Of a stretch of 34,842 nt of DNA, positions 18,101 through 24,417 are shown one piece after another. The notes beneath the pieces were generated by a model. It was not told the DNA's origin. It worked only from the letters and a program-made list of their open reading frames with translations, and searched no databases. The translations under genes and the position numbers were made by a program. The stretch lies in the NCBI RefSeq assembly GCF_014199595.1, contig NZ_JACHNX010000024.1, positions 1 through 34,842 on the forward strand, given 5' to 3'. Each line of letters starts with the position of its first letter. Within the stretch, counting starts at the first letter, position 1. The stretch is from Sphingomonas yabuuchiae. GTDB lineage: Bacteria > Pseudomonadota > Alphaproteobacteria > Sphingomonadales > Sphingomonadaceae.

Positions 18101-19579
18101 GTTTCCGGTCGCGGTCACCGTGCCGCTATTCTCGAAGCGGTTGACCGAGCTCAGCGCGACGATGAAGCCGCCCGTCTGGGTCACGGTACCCGCGATGCTG
18201 CCCGCATTGGTGAAGCCGGGCGAGCCGGACGAGCTATATTCATCGGTCAGGACGGTGCCCGTGCCGCTAAGCGCGGTATTGTTGACGACCGTGCCGCTGC
18301 CGCCGACGCGCAGGGGCCCGGCGACCGTAAAGCCCCGCGCCAGCGTCGTCGTCATCTTGGCATCGGGGGCCAGGACCAGCTGTTCGAAATTGGTCGGCAG
18401 CGTCAAGGCGGAGGACAGGGTGGCGTCGCTGGTGAAGCGCACGCGCAGCGTATCAGTGCCCGCCCCGCCGTCGATCGTGCCACTGATTCCGGTGCGGATC
18501 GCACCGTTCGCATAACCGACGATCAGCGTGTCGTTGCCCGTGCCGAAGCGGACATTGCCGGTGATCGTACCGGCCGCGTTGTCGATGGTGCTGCTGTAGC
18601 TAAACTGGCCCGCAGTCGACACGATATCGCCCACGACGGTACCGGAGTTGACCAGATTTATGCCGCTGTCGCCCTGAATGGCGGTCGTACCGGCGGTGGC
18701 GATCCGGCCACCCGCCTGGTTGACCAGCGACAGGCTGTTGCCCGAGGGGGCGACGATGACCGCGCCGGTGCCCGCATTGCTGATCGTGCCGCTGTTGGTC
18801 AGCGTCGATCCGCGATAATTGGCCAGTGTCGCGGCGGTAGAGTTGTTGCTGATCGTGCCGCTGTTGGTCCAGCCACTGCCATAGACGGCCGAGCTATAGG
18901 TCGCGCCGCTGTCGATCGCGCTGCGCGAGCCGCCATCGATGGTGCCCGCATTGGTCAGCGTGCCGATGGAGCCGCTGATCGCGCCGATCGTGCCGCCCGC
19001 GCGGTTGGTGATCGACTGGAACCCGGCATAATTCTGGTTGGTCGACAGCAGCGCATAGCCGTTCGTACCGGTGCCCGTACCACTGATCGTGCCGTTATTG
19101 TCGATCGTCGCGGTCGTCTGGCCATAGTCGGTGCCGGTCTGGCCGATCACGACGCCGTTCGCGCCGCTGACGCTGCCGCCCGCCGCGACCGTCATGGACA
19201 AATTAAGGCTGCCATAGCCGTTGCTGCTCGACTGGCGCAGCAGCTGCACCCCCGTCTGGTTGCCGCCGTCGACGCGGCCGCCCACGGTCAGCGTTGAATA
19301 GGCATAGCTGCTGTTCGACACCGGGATCGCATAGCGGATCGCTGGTGCGCCGGTGTTCGTCACGCTGGCCCCCGCCGCGACATTGACCGTGCTGGCCGAG
19401 GTCGTGACGACCAGGCCGTTGCTGTCGGTCCCGGTGCAGGTCGTCGTCGCGTTTGCCTGGGTCGGGTCGGGGGTGCACTGGGCGAAGGCGGCCCCTGCCA
19501 CCATCAACGCGACGAGAATCGCGCTCGACTCCAACGCACGTGCCTTTACCTGCCGGCCACGCGACAACGCCTTTACCAT
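12143..19579 (-). CDS. Giant autotransporter 2 (paralog of autotransporter 1)
   Basis: A 2478-residue autotransporter with the same architecture as its neighbour. The signal peptide is cleaved after AFA (31-33), and the Cys pair is at identical positions (C35, C48). The long NSGTI-repeat beta-helix is followed by RTX-like Gly-Asp units (GAGDDTF, GGGDDRF), a GTLSPGASPGTMTVNGN transport repeat, and a C-terminal barrel of about 250 residues (from about 2230, GYGFLGGVGYGDRQWM) ending LRLRF. I chose ATG 19579 over the longer frame (to 19624) because MVKALSRGRQ matches the paralog's start and GGGGGAAG precedes it. Compared with the paralog it carries an extra Tyr-rich stretch (about residues 1150-1330, including NYNYYGITT and TYYNTTPPETAQG) with repeated NSGT units. 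C-terminal regions are close to identical in places, mid-passenger regions are not, so this is a tandem duplication with divergence of the surface-exposed part. Its role is probably surface adhesion. Confidence 0.9.
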   Translation of the reverse strand: MVKALSRGRQVKARALESSAILVALMVAGAAFAQCTPDPTQANATTTCTGTDSNGLVVTTSASTVNVAAGASVTNTGAPAIRYAIPVSNSSYAYSTLTVGGRVDGGNQTGVQLLRQSSSNGYGSLNLSMTVAAGGSVSGANGVVIGQTGTDYGQTTATIDNNGTISGTGTGTNGYALLSTNQNYAGFQSITNRAGGTIGAISGSIGTLTNAGTIDGGSRSAIDSGATYSSAVYGSGWTNSGTISNNSTAATLANYRGSTLTNSGTISNAGTGAVIVAPSGNSLSLVNQAGGRIATAGTTAIQGDSGINLVNSGTVVGDIVSTAGQFSYSSTIDNAAGTITGNVRFGTGNDTLIVGYANGAIRTGISGTIDGGAGTDTLRVRFTSDATLSSALTLPTNFEQLVLAPDAKMTTTLARGFTVAGPLRVGGSGTVVNNTALSGTGTVLTDEYSSSGSPGFTNAGSIAGTVTQTGGFIVALSSVNRFENSGTVTATGNGVSSSSNGAFVNSGTITATGTAVSLFGPSFTNSGTIRSTGGIGATLSGSYGSTWTNSGRIEGTTAGLQLSSGLTNSGTITATGTGVFISYYGSLTNAAGGVVTGGTRAIAPNGNFAVSNASIANAGTINGDVTFGPSSSGSFYGNNNTYYALAGGVLNGNLTLSNGDLLVAEMTGTSGNRFAGITGTVSGASAGLRLRVRSDATATLPATTSFATVGYELFDKAALTLTGTGASRPLTLAGQGTVDLTADIATTTGPAITATSRSVAPGETYAANALTVTSRGALSLAVSSTNVYSTYAVSLGSDDGFTNAGTISVTDTRSNNYNALAAISGGKTVTNDGTITLDGAIGIRYAQTVTNSGRIVQATGGRAATGVSNFTALTNSGTIEVGGTAILLDYGPTGYQSTIENSGRIASTGGIAIAQSYSGNSAMIRNLAGGTIAGATGQNAIRISGGQVSNAGTITGDVDLGYASYGGRSYSSAIYTGNGGTLTGNLRFGDGNDVFVEMDGQTGVTGTIDGGAGTDIYRRAFTKSGTVTLGSLTAVNFERQDVQAIGADTVVTVGAGAALASLGVLGDGQIVNTANVDGDLTIGNSYYYYPQPQQATLLAALTNQAIVKGGVSGQVALFTNSGTIGDAALKRSAVSLYGTGAMTFANSGTILNDVGYPGVNLSVNAGTITATNSGTVAQGLSAFAWNYNYYGITTSDAPQPLKVMLTNTGTIATTADRRSGVQLTINDNLGVGGSIQFDNSGTVTQGVNAYASSFTYYNTTPPETAQGMGIAVTNSGSITASGDGREAALLTINDSRDMAGSITLTNSGTIEASGVSGDGVSANFVGNPASTTVQSFAITNSGTIRANAGGRTIVDPYAGASVPVDRDAPTTIIATGVSLYGKAAATATVVNSTTGVIEATGAKSVALLADGVALDLTNAGTIRGTTGTTLAANDTLARWNGTTIAGAIQTIGSADNRIVNTGTIIGSIALGAGNDRIENYGQIQGNVFLGAGDDTFLHRASATLVGTVDGGAGTDSLIIDATGGGTVNGDQFVNFERFSQTGQGNVTYAGAFNFDTLGVAGGSVTVAAGQTLTSTGATTITGTDAAETVTNNGTIAGAVSLGGGDDRFVNAGLVQGAVALGDGNDSFVEGAGSRVVGGVDGGAGTNLYTALLSGDRSGLGQRSNFQQLAVTGAGTLSLTLDQSFDTVALAGTGLNVALAGNRIGAVTGTDAAEQLRVDGDIASVALGAGGDLLALGVTNAAGQYDGGAGTDTLRFTANAAVVLSGVATGFENVSLTGNALTVAGSLGTQGAPLNFGDSDLSLTVAKGGTLAGVIDLGAGNDALRLAAGSVLLGTVAGGSGNDSATLELAGNQTLAAGQLTGFETLATEGTGNLTLTGAHAYNQVNAATDLTIASGSSLTATQVAFTGGNQRFTIAGTFAGAVDGGAGTDSIALSAGTATAPVAFTNVANVEALAMTGSYATVSGNASFGAVDMAGGRLVGLAGSTMAATQFLVRQGATFGSAGTVNGNVTVAGTLSPGASPGTMTVNGNVTLNSGSLSYFELTPTVSDKLIVNGGLTIGSGSTLQIVSSGALRPGTSYDLIVASGGISGSYSNVLKPSDLFGFIVQRADRIQLLGQFLGDARFSPQVARSIDYANATLSKQSATSTLFAALPSLLTASGASNPRGFSQITPEAYASATQIGVDNALGLAQAARGPAFATTREDAGVFTFGQTLGQWHMLGADAGQGTSAARTRGYGFLGGVGYGDRQWMIGAFGGWLDTRQSIAPLGASTKADGVVAGVHGRYSMPNGFGFGASVVYDGAQARTTRALPGTASAYGRYDLHSWTSDLSVHYAAELAEGWSLTPRAGLTYLRTRRQGMGETGGSPFALTVARRDLVAGFADGGVTFGRSDASDAPFRPFVTLGARYQIEGNRAVALGGYAGGGLGLVALGAARAPLVGTATGGVAYRFTNGVDLYATGSAQTGRDDHQETITAGLRLRF

Positions 19580-19715
19580 TTCAGACTTCCCCCCTGATGA
19601 AGGTCGACATCTATGATGAAGCAACCTTCATGTCACGGGAAATCATGACAGAATGTCGACGTCGCACGGTATCATGCCTTGTCCCGAATGACGAAATGGT
19701 CATTCTTGCGGTATG

Positions 19716-19937
19716 TCAGGCCATACTTGGTTTAGAGGCCTTAACCATTCGGCATGGCAGGTTTCTATTCCCCCCCAAGTATAGCGACAAGATAGGACCG
19801 CCGTTAATGGGCGAAGCCAGTACCCCATCCAGATCGAGCAGTTCCAGCGCCCCCTCCCACGACATTGGATCGCGCTGGTACCGGATCGTCAGCATCCTCC
19901 AAAGCAGGCACGACAGGGCGCGCAGGGGATAGGTCAT
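19716..19937 (-). pseudogene. Remnant of a RES-domain toxin gene
   Basis: This starts 17 bp after the antitoxin's final stop with a good ribosome site (GAGGGA, 7 bp before ATG 19937). The first ~25 residues, MTYPLRALSCLLWRMLTIRY then QRDPMSWEGA, fit the start of RES toxins (LWR...DPLSGEGA...GGRWN). After that the frame loses the family pattern. A shift of one base restores a piece like GAGTARSGWGTGFAH before another stop, so a frameshift and truncation are likely. Intact RES toxins of about 150 residues degrade NAD+ and are inhibited by a MbcA/ParS-type antitoxin encoded upstream, which is the arrangement here. What remains (73 residues) should be inactive. The RES assignment is by eye and moderate. 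Confidence 0.5.
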
Positions 19938-19954
19938 GCGCCGTCCCTCAAAGA

Positions 19955-20305
19955 TCAGGAATAGACGCCCTCGGCCATGCGATCCAAGTCGCGTAGGACA
20001 AGCGCGGCATGGCCTTCCTCGACCAGCTATTCGGGGGTCTTGCCGAAACCCGGCAGCGGCTGGTGGCGGAACCAGATGATTGCGCGGCCCTCGTCGCCCG
20101 ACAACTCGGCCGCGCGCGCGATGATCCGCACGATCTCGCCCAGCCGCGCCTGCACCGTCGGGCTGCCCGGCTTGGCGGCCATGGTGTTGCGGTTGAGCTG
20201 CGCCAGCTTGGCCAGCCGGGTCAGGGGCAGACGCAGCCGCTCGGCCATGCGACGCGGGCGGATCATGTCGTGATCGCGGATATCGTCCAGAAAGGCGGCG
20301 ATCAT
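19955..20305 (-). pseudogene. Xre/MbcA/ParS-type antitoxin, interrupted by an amber codon
   Basis: The protein pattern is that of the antitoxin of RES-type toxin-antitoxin modules: an N-terminal helix-turn-helix-like part (MIRPRRMAERLRLPLTRLAK, LNRNTM) and a toxin-binding domain (ARLGEIVRIIARAAELSGDE, then IIWFRHQPLPGFGKTPE). The reading frame meets TAG at 20027-20029, where relatives would continue (E/Q)LVEEGHAALVL. The same frame stays open after it, giving LVEEGHAALVLRDLDRMAEG and VYS up to a TGA at 19955. One C-to-T change in a CAG codon would explain the stop. The start is uncertain: ATG 20305 fits the family length, ATG 20359 is possible. The 5' part lies opposite the leader of the AraC-type gene. 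Confidence 0.65.
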
Positions 20306-20472
20306 GAGAAAATTTTCGGCGAGCCTGTTTGCTGCCCATAATATGCCTGTTTTTTGCATGCTTCTCAGTCCGGACTCCGAAAGCACGGGAGCCATCAGGG
20401 CCGTGGCGAATTGATCCAGATCACTTTGTCACCGTTGGTCTGACGACAGAGAACAGGGATCAGGAGCAGGAT

Positions 20473-21459
20473 TTGAAGGAAGCGATCGGCTTTTCCAGCG
20501 AAGGCATGAGCGAGGACCGCGCCTTTGCGGGCTATCGCCAGCTTTATGCGCAGGGGGCCGATGTCGAGCGGCTGGACGGGCCGTTTCATGCTCGCGTCAC
20601 GGGCTGGCGCTTTCGCCACATGCTGCTGTTCGACCGGCATCTGTCAGGCATGGCCCATGCGCGCGAGGCACGGGTGACGGCGGACGGCTTCGATCATATC
20701 GTGCTCCACCATGTCCTGTCGGGCACGCTGACCGGCCATGGCCGCAGCGGGTTCGAGCGCGCGGGGCCGGGCGATATCGTGTTCCTCGACATGCGGCGCG
20801 GCCACCGGACCGAGGCGCGTGACCTGCACATGATCACCGCCAGCATCGCGCGCGATCTGGTGCTGGCGGCGCTGGGCAGCCTGGGCGCGCTGCACGGGCT
20901 GGTCGCGCATGCACCCGACACCGCGATCCTGGGCGGGTTCCTGCAGACGCTGGCGGCGCATGCGCCCTCGCTCGACGACCGGCATGACGGCGCCTTTGCG
21001 CGCGCGCTGATCGAGCTGCTGCCGACCGCGCTGGGCGGCCCGCGCGACCTGGGGGTGGAGGCGCGGCGACAGGATCATCTGCGGCGCGAGGCGGTCGAGC
21101 AGCTGATCGACCGCGAGATCGCCAATCGCCAGCTGACCGGCGCCGCCATTGCCGAGCGGGTCGGCGTGTCGCGCGCGACGCTGTACCGTCTTTACGAGCG
21201 GACCGGCGGGATTGCGGGCCATGTCCGGCGTCGCCGCATCGATGCGGTCCGCCGCGCGCTGGAGCGGCCCGAGGAGCCTGATCTGGCGGGGCTGGCCCAG
21301 GCCTATGGACTGGGCAGCGCGACGGCGCTGAGCCGCGCCTTTCAGGCGGATCAGGGGATTGACCCCGCCGCCTATCGCGCCCGCGTCCGCCAGGATCGCG
21401 GCGACCCGGTCGAAACCGGCACGCGTCGGTGGAACGGGTGGATGCAGGAGCTGGATTGA
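20473..21459 (+). CDS. AraC-family transcriptional regulator
   Basis: About 328 residues. The C-terminal ~100 residues hold the paired helix-turn-helix of AraC/XylS regulators: first LTGAAIAERVGVSRATLYRL, second DLAGLAQAYGLGSATALSRA followed by FQADQGIDPAAYRA. The N-terminal ~180 residues resemble a cupin-like AraC ligand-binding domain (HHVLSGTLTGHGRSGFERAG, PGDIVFLDM). The effector is not evident. Start choice: TTG 20473 has AGGAG six bases upstream; ATG 20506 has only a weak AAGG; the longer frame from 20329 runs into the antitoxin leader. It converges on the MFS transporter gene, and the two stops are only 8 bp apart, so neither gene's promoter is an obvious target. It probably regulates itself or a distant operon. 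Confidence 0.82.
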   Translation: MKEAIGFSSEGMSEDRAFAGYRQLYAQGADVERLDGPFHARVTGWRFRHMLLFDRHLSGMAHAREARVTADGFDHIVLHHVLSGTLTGHGRSGFERAGPGDIVFLDMRRGHRTEARDLHMITASIARDLVLAALGSLGALHGLVAHAPDTAILGGFLQTLAAHAPSLDDRHDGAFARALIELLPTALGGPRDLGVEARRQDHLRREAVEQLIDREIANRQLTGAAIAERVGVSRATLYRLYERTGGIAGHVRRRRIDAVRRALERPEEPDLAGLAQAYGLGSATALSRAFQADQGIDPAAYRARVRQDRGDPVETGTRRWNGWMQELD

Positions 21460-21466
21460 GGACCCT

Positions 21467-22726
21467 CTATTCCTCCCCCGCAAGGGGAGGAATGCTCGCA
21501 CGCCGCCCCGCGACCCAGGCCGCGCCGCAGCCCAGCAGGCAGGTCGCCCCCAGCACCCGGCCGATCGCATCGGCGAGGCCGGTCGGCCCCGCCATCGCCT
21601 GGCTCGCCAGCCCGACCGCCCAAGGCCCCATCGCGGTGCCGAGCAGCGTCACCAGGGTCAGGAAGATCGCCGTCCCCTCGACCCTGAGCGCCGGGGGTAT
21701 CCGCGTCTGGAGCCCGATCAGGCCATTGGCCACCGCGACCGACAGCCCGGCCACCGCCACCACCAGCGCGGCGACCGCCAGCGGCAATTCCTCCGCCCGG
21801 GTCAGCGGCCATAATGCCAACGCGCACAGCGCCAGCCCGACCAGCATCAGCTCCGGCCCCGCCCCCCGCTCCCCCCGGCGATCGGCGAGCACGCCGCCCA
21901 GCGCATGGCCCCCTGCCCCGGCCAGCATCATCGCCAGCCCGACCTGAAACCCGGCCTGGGGTGGGGTCAGGCCATGCATGCGGATCAACAGGCTGGCGGA
22001 CCAGCTGGTCAGCGCCTGCAGCACCAGCACACCGCACAGCGCGGCCAGGATATGCGGCACCAGCACCGCGCGGTCCGCGATCATATGGCGCAGCGCCGCG
22101 CCCATCCGCCCGCGCCGGTCTTCGCGCTGCCCCACCGGCTCGACCAGCCGCAGCACCACCAGCGCGAGCGGCACCCCGAGCAGCCCGGCGCTCGCGAAGG
22201 TCAGCCGCCACGGCGCGACCGACAGGGCCAAGAGCGTGAACAGCGCCAACAGCCCCCCGCCCCCGATCATCGCCAGCCCCCGGCCGAGCGACGCGCCCCC
22301 GGTGAACAGGCTGATCCCGCGCCCGCGATGGCCGGGCGCCATGGCGGCGACGATCAGCCCCATGGCGGCGGGGACGATCGCGGCCTGCGCCAGCCCGAGC
22401 AGCATCCGCGCGGGGATCAGCAGCTCGACCGATCCGGCCAGCCCACACAGCGCCGTCGCCACGCTCGCCCCCAACAGCGCAAAGGCGAGCAGCCGGGAGA
22501 GCAGCCAGGTCCGCGCCAGCAGGATCATCGGCACCACCGCAGCCCCGTTGACGAAGGCGAAGGCCGGTCCCTGCAACAGCCCGATCGCGGCGTCGCCCAG
22601 GCCCAGATCGGCCTTGATCGGCTCGATCAGGATCGACAGCAGGAAACGCTGGCCGACCGCCAGCATATGGACGAGCGCCATCAGCACCGCAACGCGATAC
22701 CCCCGATGCGGAAGCGACAGCGGCAA
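21467..22726 (-). CDS. MFS transporter
   Basis: 419 residues with about 12 hydrophobic segments, e.g. VAVLMALVHMLAVGQRFLLS, LLARTWLLSRLLAFALLGAS, and the second-half helices ILAALCGVLVLQALTSWSAS and ELPLAVAALVVAVAGLSVAV. The sequence (RMLLGLAQAAIVPAAMGLIV, RGRGISLFTGGASLGRG) fits the major facilitator superfamily, near the group annotated as hexuronate/aromatic-acid type in proteobacteria, but the substrate cannot be told. It acts in the inner membrane as a secondary transporter. The last residues, SIPPLAGEE and the stop, are encoded inside a GC-rich inverted repeat (21469-21493), so the repeat inserted at or near the native 3' end. No cargo-related enzyme is adjacent. Confidence 0.82.
   Translation of the reverse strand: MPLSLPHRGYRVAVLMALVHMLAVGQRFLLSILIEPIKADLGLGDAAIGLLQGPAFAFVNGAAVVPMILLARTWLLSRLLAFALLGASVATALCGLAGSVELLIPARMLLGLAQAAIVPAAMGLIVAAMAPGHRGRGISLFTGGASLGRGLAMIGGGGLLALFTLLALSVAPWRLTFASAGLLGVPLALVVLRLVEPVGQREDRRGRMGAALRHMIADRAVLVPHILAALCGVLVLQALTSWSASLLIRMHGLTPPQAGFQVGLAMMLAGAGGHALGGVLADRRGERGAGPELMLVGLALCALALWPLTRAEELPLAVAALVVAVAGLSVAVANGLIGLQTRIPPALRVEGTAIFLTLVTLLGTAMGPWAVGLASQAMAGPTGLADAIGRVLGATCLLGCGAAWVAGRRASIPPLAGEE
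21469..21493. repeat. Inverted repeat at the convergent 3' ends (REP-like, possible bidirectional terminator)
   Basis: ATTCCTCCCC and GGGGAGGAAT flank the loop CGCAA. It sits between the convergent AraC-type and MFS genes and encodes the last codons of the MFS gene. It matches the CCTCCCC/GGGGAGG arm of the other dispersed repeats in this window. Confidence 0.6.
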
Positions 22727-22746
22727 TGGGGTTCCTTTCCATAAAT

Positions 22747-22857
22747 CCCTCTCCCCTGGACAGGGGAGAGGGTCAGCGAAGCTTGCCAGCGTGCGGGCTA
22801 GCGCAGCTCGGGTGAGGGGTCGAGCGAGCCAAAGGCTCGCGCGCTCACCCCTCTCCG
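22747..22857. repeat. REPIN-like palindromic repeat upstream of the MFS gene
   Basis: The first arm is a perfect 12-bp stem (CCCTCTCCCCTG, loop GA, CAGGGGAGAGGG; 22747-22772). A second inverted repeat follows (GTGAGGGGT ... TCACCCCT, about 22813-22854) around an inner GAGCGAGCC/GGCTCG stem. This paired-palindrome layout is that of REP/REPIN elements. There is no coding sequence. Confidence 0.55.
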
Positions 22858-22894
22858 ACTAGACCGTGATGACATTGTGTTGAATCAACGCGAG

Positions 22895-22992
22895 CCCCTC
22901 CCCTTCAGGGGAGGGGTTGGGGTGGGGCCTCGCCACGGGCGGCGTGCTTGCGGAGGGGCCCCACCCCCGGCCCCTCCCCTGAAGGGGCGGGG
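22895..22992. repeat. REPIN-like paired palindrome, type CCCCTCCCC-TTCA
   Basis: Two inverted copies of a short palindrome (22895-22916 and 22971-22992, CCCCTCCCCTTCAGGGGAGG in one sense) enclose a GGGGTGGGGC ... GCCCCACCCC inner repeat. The same element, at lower identity in the middle, recurs at 26755-26850. It lies downstream of the SRAP-like gene. Confidence 0.6.
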
Positions 22993-23022
22993 TGAGGGAA
23001 AGCAGGCCTTCATGCCTGTCGA

Positions 23023-23673
23023 TCAGCCCTGCGACGAATGAACGATCGGCGCAGCGGGCCGGGGGAGCCCGATCCGCAGCCGCTCCGGCGGGCAAGGGCG
23101 CCCAAGCGCCGCGATGTCCTGCATCGCCCCGTGCAGCCAGCGCTCCCGATCCGGCACCGCGACGATCATCGGCATGGTCGGGAACAGCGCGTCGGCCCCG
23201 TGATCGGCCCCGCATTCCACCATCACGAAGCAGCGCGCATCGCCGCTTTCGCGCCACAGCCCCGCTACGGTGAAGACCGGCTCGTCGGCCAGCGCAAACC
23301 AGGCCGCGCGCCGGTCCCGGCCCGGACGGGCGCGGGCCGTCAGGGTGGCGGCGGTCAGCGGGATCAGGCAGCGTTGCGCCGGACGCTCGGCCAGACGGCG
23401 CCACCAAGGCAGCGCCAGGCTGGGGATCCGCGTCGTCGCGTCCGGCCCCTCGCCTATTCCCCAGCGCTGGGTGTCCAGCCCGGTGCCCTCGGGCGTATGA
23501 CGGATGACGAAGGCGGGATGACCCGCGCGCAGATCGCCCAGCTGCGTCCAGGTGCCCCAGGACGCCCCGGCGCTCCAGGCGATGGCGAAGTCGCGGCACA
23601 GCGCCTCGGCCGTGCGGTCGAGCGTTGCGCGATCCCCCGTCATGGTGCGAAAAATCGGGTCCATCACCGTCAT
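23023..23673 (-). CDS. SRAP (YedK/HMCES)-like protein lacking the catalytic residues
   Basis: 216 residues from ATG 23673 (alternatives: ATG 23706, longer; ATG 23664); no clear ribosome site marks any of them. The middle and end follow the SOS-response-associated peptidase fold: RWGIGEGPDATTRIPSLALP, RCLIPLTAATL, AWFALADEPVFTVAGLWRES and LFPTMPMIVAVPDRERWL correspond to family blocks (WGL.PSW, R.LVPA.GFYEW, FAFAGLWE, H.RMPVIL). YedK-type proteins protect abasic sites by a thiazolidine link from Cys2. Here there is no Cys at position 2, no Glu of the YEW block and no His in the MPVIL block. So it is either a diverged homolog with another role or a non-functional copy. Family membership is by eye and only moderately sure. 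It is flanked by a REPIN-like repeat on one side and gene-free DNA on the other. Confidence 0.5.
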   Translation of the reverse strand: MTVMDPIFRTMTGDRATLDRTAEALCRDFAIAWSAGASWGTWTQLGDLRAGHPAFVIRHTPEGTGLDTQRWGIGEGPDATTRIPSLALPWWRRLAERPAQRCLIPLTAATLTARARPGRDRRAAWFALADEPVFTVAGLWRESGDARCFVMVECGADHGADALFPTMPMIVAVPDRERWLHGAMQDIAALGRPCPPERLRIGLPRPAAPIVHSSQG

Positions 23674-23869
23674 GCGGGGACCGCGATCCGGAGCGCGCGG
23701 TACCATTGGCCAGGACGTGGCGAGGCAATGGCGGAAAGCGGGACGCGCACGGTCGGCCTTTGACGCTGAACAGGAAGGTGAGACGGACGGATCGGTTGGG
23801 ACAATCCGCCCGCCTCGAATTCAGCTCTGTAAGTCAATCGTTTGAAGCTGCCCATAAGCGAGGACACGG

Positions 23870-23887
23870 CGTCTCACGGTTGAGACG
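23870..23887. promoter_or_regulatory. 18-bp palindrome copy 1 (CGTCTCA-N4-TGAGACG)
   Basis: CGTCTCACGGTTGAGACG has perfect 7-bp arms around CGGT and is followed by TT. The second copy, 467 bp downstream, differs only in one loop base. Its form is that of a dimeric repressor operator or the end of a small mobile repeat. Confidence 0.45.
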
Positions 23888-24336
23888 TTTGAAGGCGGAG
23901 CATCCCCTCATATCGGCAGAAACCCCGATCGAACCCCTCATGCTCCATTTCGGCAAAGGCCGGTATGCCCACTACGCCGAATGCCGGGCCGATCCCAGGC
24001 GCCTTATGGCCGGGAGGAAGAGGAGTGATCGACCAGGCGACGGGCCGGTTCGTTCCAGAACCACTGGCGACGAGTCGTCGAATAACGACGGCGCACCCGA
24101 CGACATATCAGGACGTGTCGACGATGATCGCTCTGTAGTTGAACGATGCCGAACACGAGGAAAACCTTCTGCCATTTGCGAGGGCGCTTAAAGGGATTGG
24201 CAACAGACAAGGCGATCACGACCGACCTCTTAAAATATAGTTAAAATCGAGATGGAGGATATGGTTGGGACATATCGTCGCCTTCGCTTCAACTATACGT
24301 CCGTTATCGGAGTATTTCTATGCCGCTCGGGGACCT

Positions 24337-24354
24337 CGTCTCAAGGTTGAGACG
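24337..24354. promoter_or_regulatory. 18-bp palindrome copy 2 (CGTCTCA-N4-TGAGACG)
   Basis: CGTCTCAAGGTTGAGACG has the same arms as copy 1, with loop AGGT, and is again followed by TTG/TTT. It lies just past the 3' end of the ABC1-kinase gene, next to the hairpin at 24357-24382. Confidence 0.45.
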
Positions 24355-24356
24355 TT

Positions 24357-24382
24357 GCTCGATGAAACCTTTTTCGTCGAGC
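24357..24382. terminator. Hairpin downstream of the ABC1-kinase gene
   Basis: GCTCGATGAAA pairs with TTTCGTCGAGC (one T-G position) around loop CCTT. It is 36 bp beyond the stop of the leftward kinase gene. No clear T-run follows on the minus strand, so termination is only a possibility. Confidence 0.35.
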
Positions 24383-24417
24383 CGCAACAGGCTCCCCCCA
24401 TGCCATGGCGGGTCGCC

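Larger units (their letters stand above)
23707..24417. other. Gene-free interval with two copies of an 18-bp palindrome
   Basis: About 700 bp with only short or implausible frames and clearly lower GC in places (TTAAAATATAGTTAAAATC at 24232-24250). It holds two palindromes (23870-23887, 24337-24354), a direct repeat CGTTTGAAG (23839-23847, 23886-23894) and a hairpin (24357-24382). A 29-codon frame at 24261 has GGAGG only 2 bp upstream, too close to be convincing. I see no RNA gene I can name. Confidence 0.5.

Noticed and set aside
22859..23728. Minus-strand frame of 289 codons overlapping the SRAP-like gene
   Set aside because: It runs through a REPIN-like repeat and has no family pattern, whereas the 23023-23673 frame does.
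23625..24191. Plus-strand frame of 188 codons in the gene-free interval
   Set aside because: No ribosome site, Arg/Ser/Asp-rich random-looking protein, starts inside the opposing SRAP-like gene.
24261..24350. 29-codon frame with GGAGG before ATG
   Set aside because: The Shine-Dalgarno is only 2 bp from the ATG and the peptide ends inside the palindrome; too weak to call.
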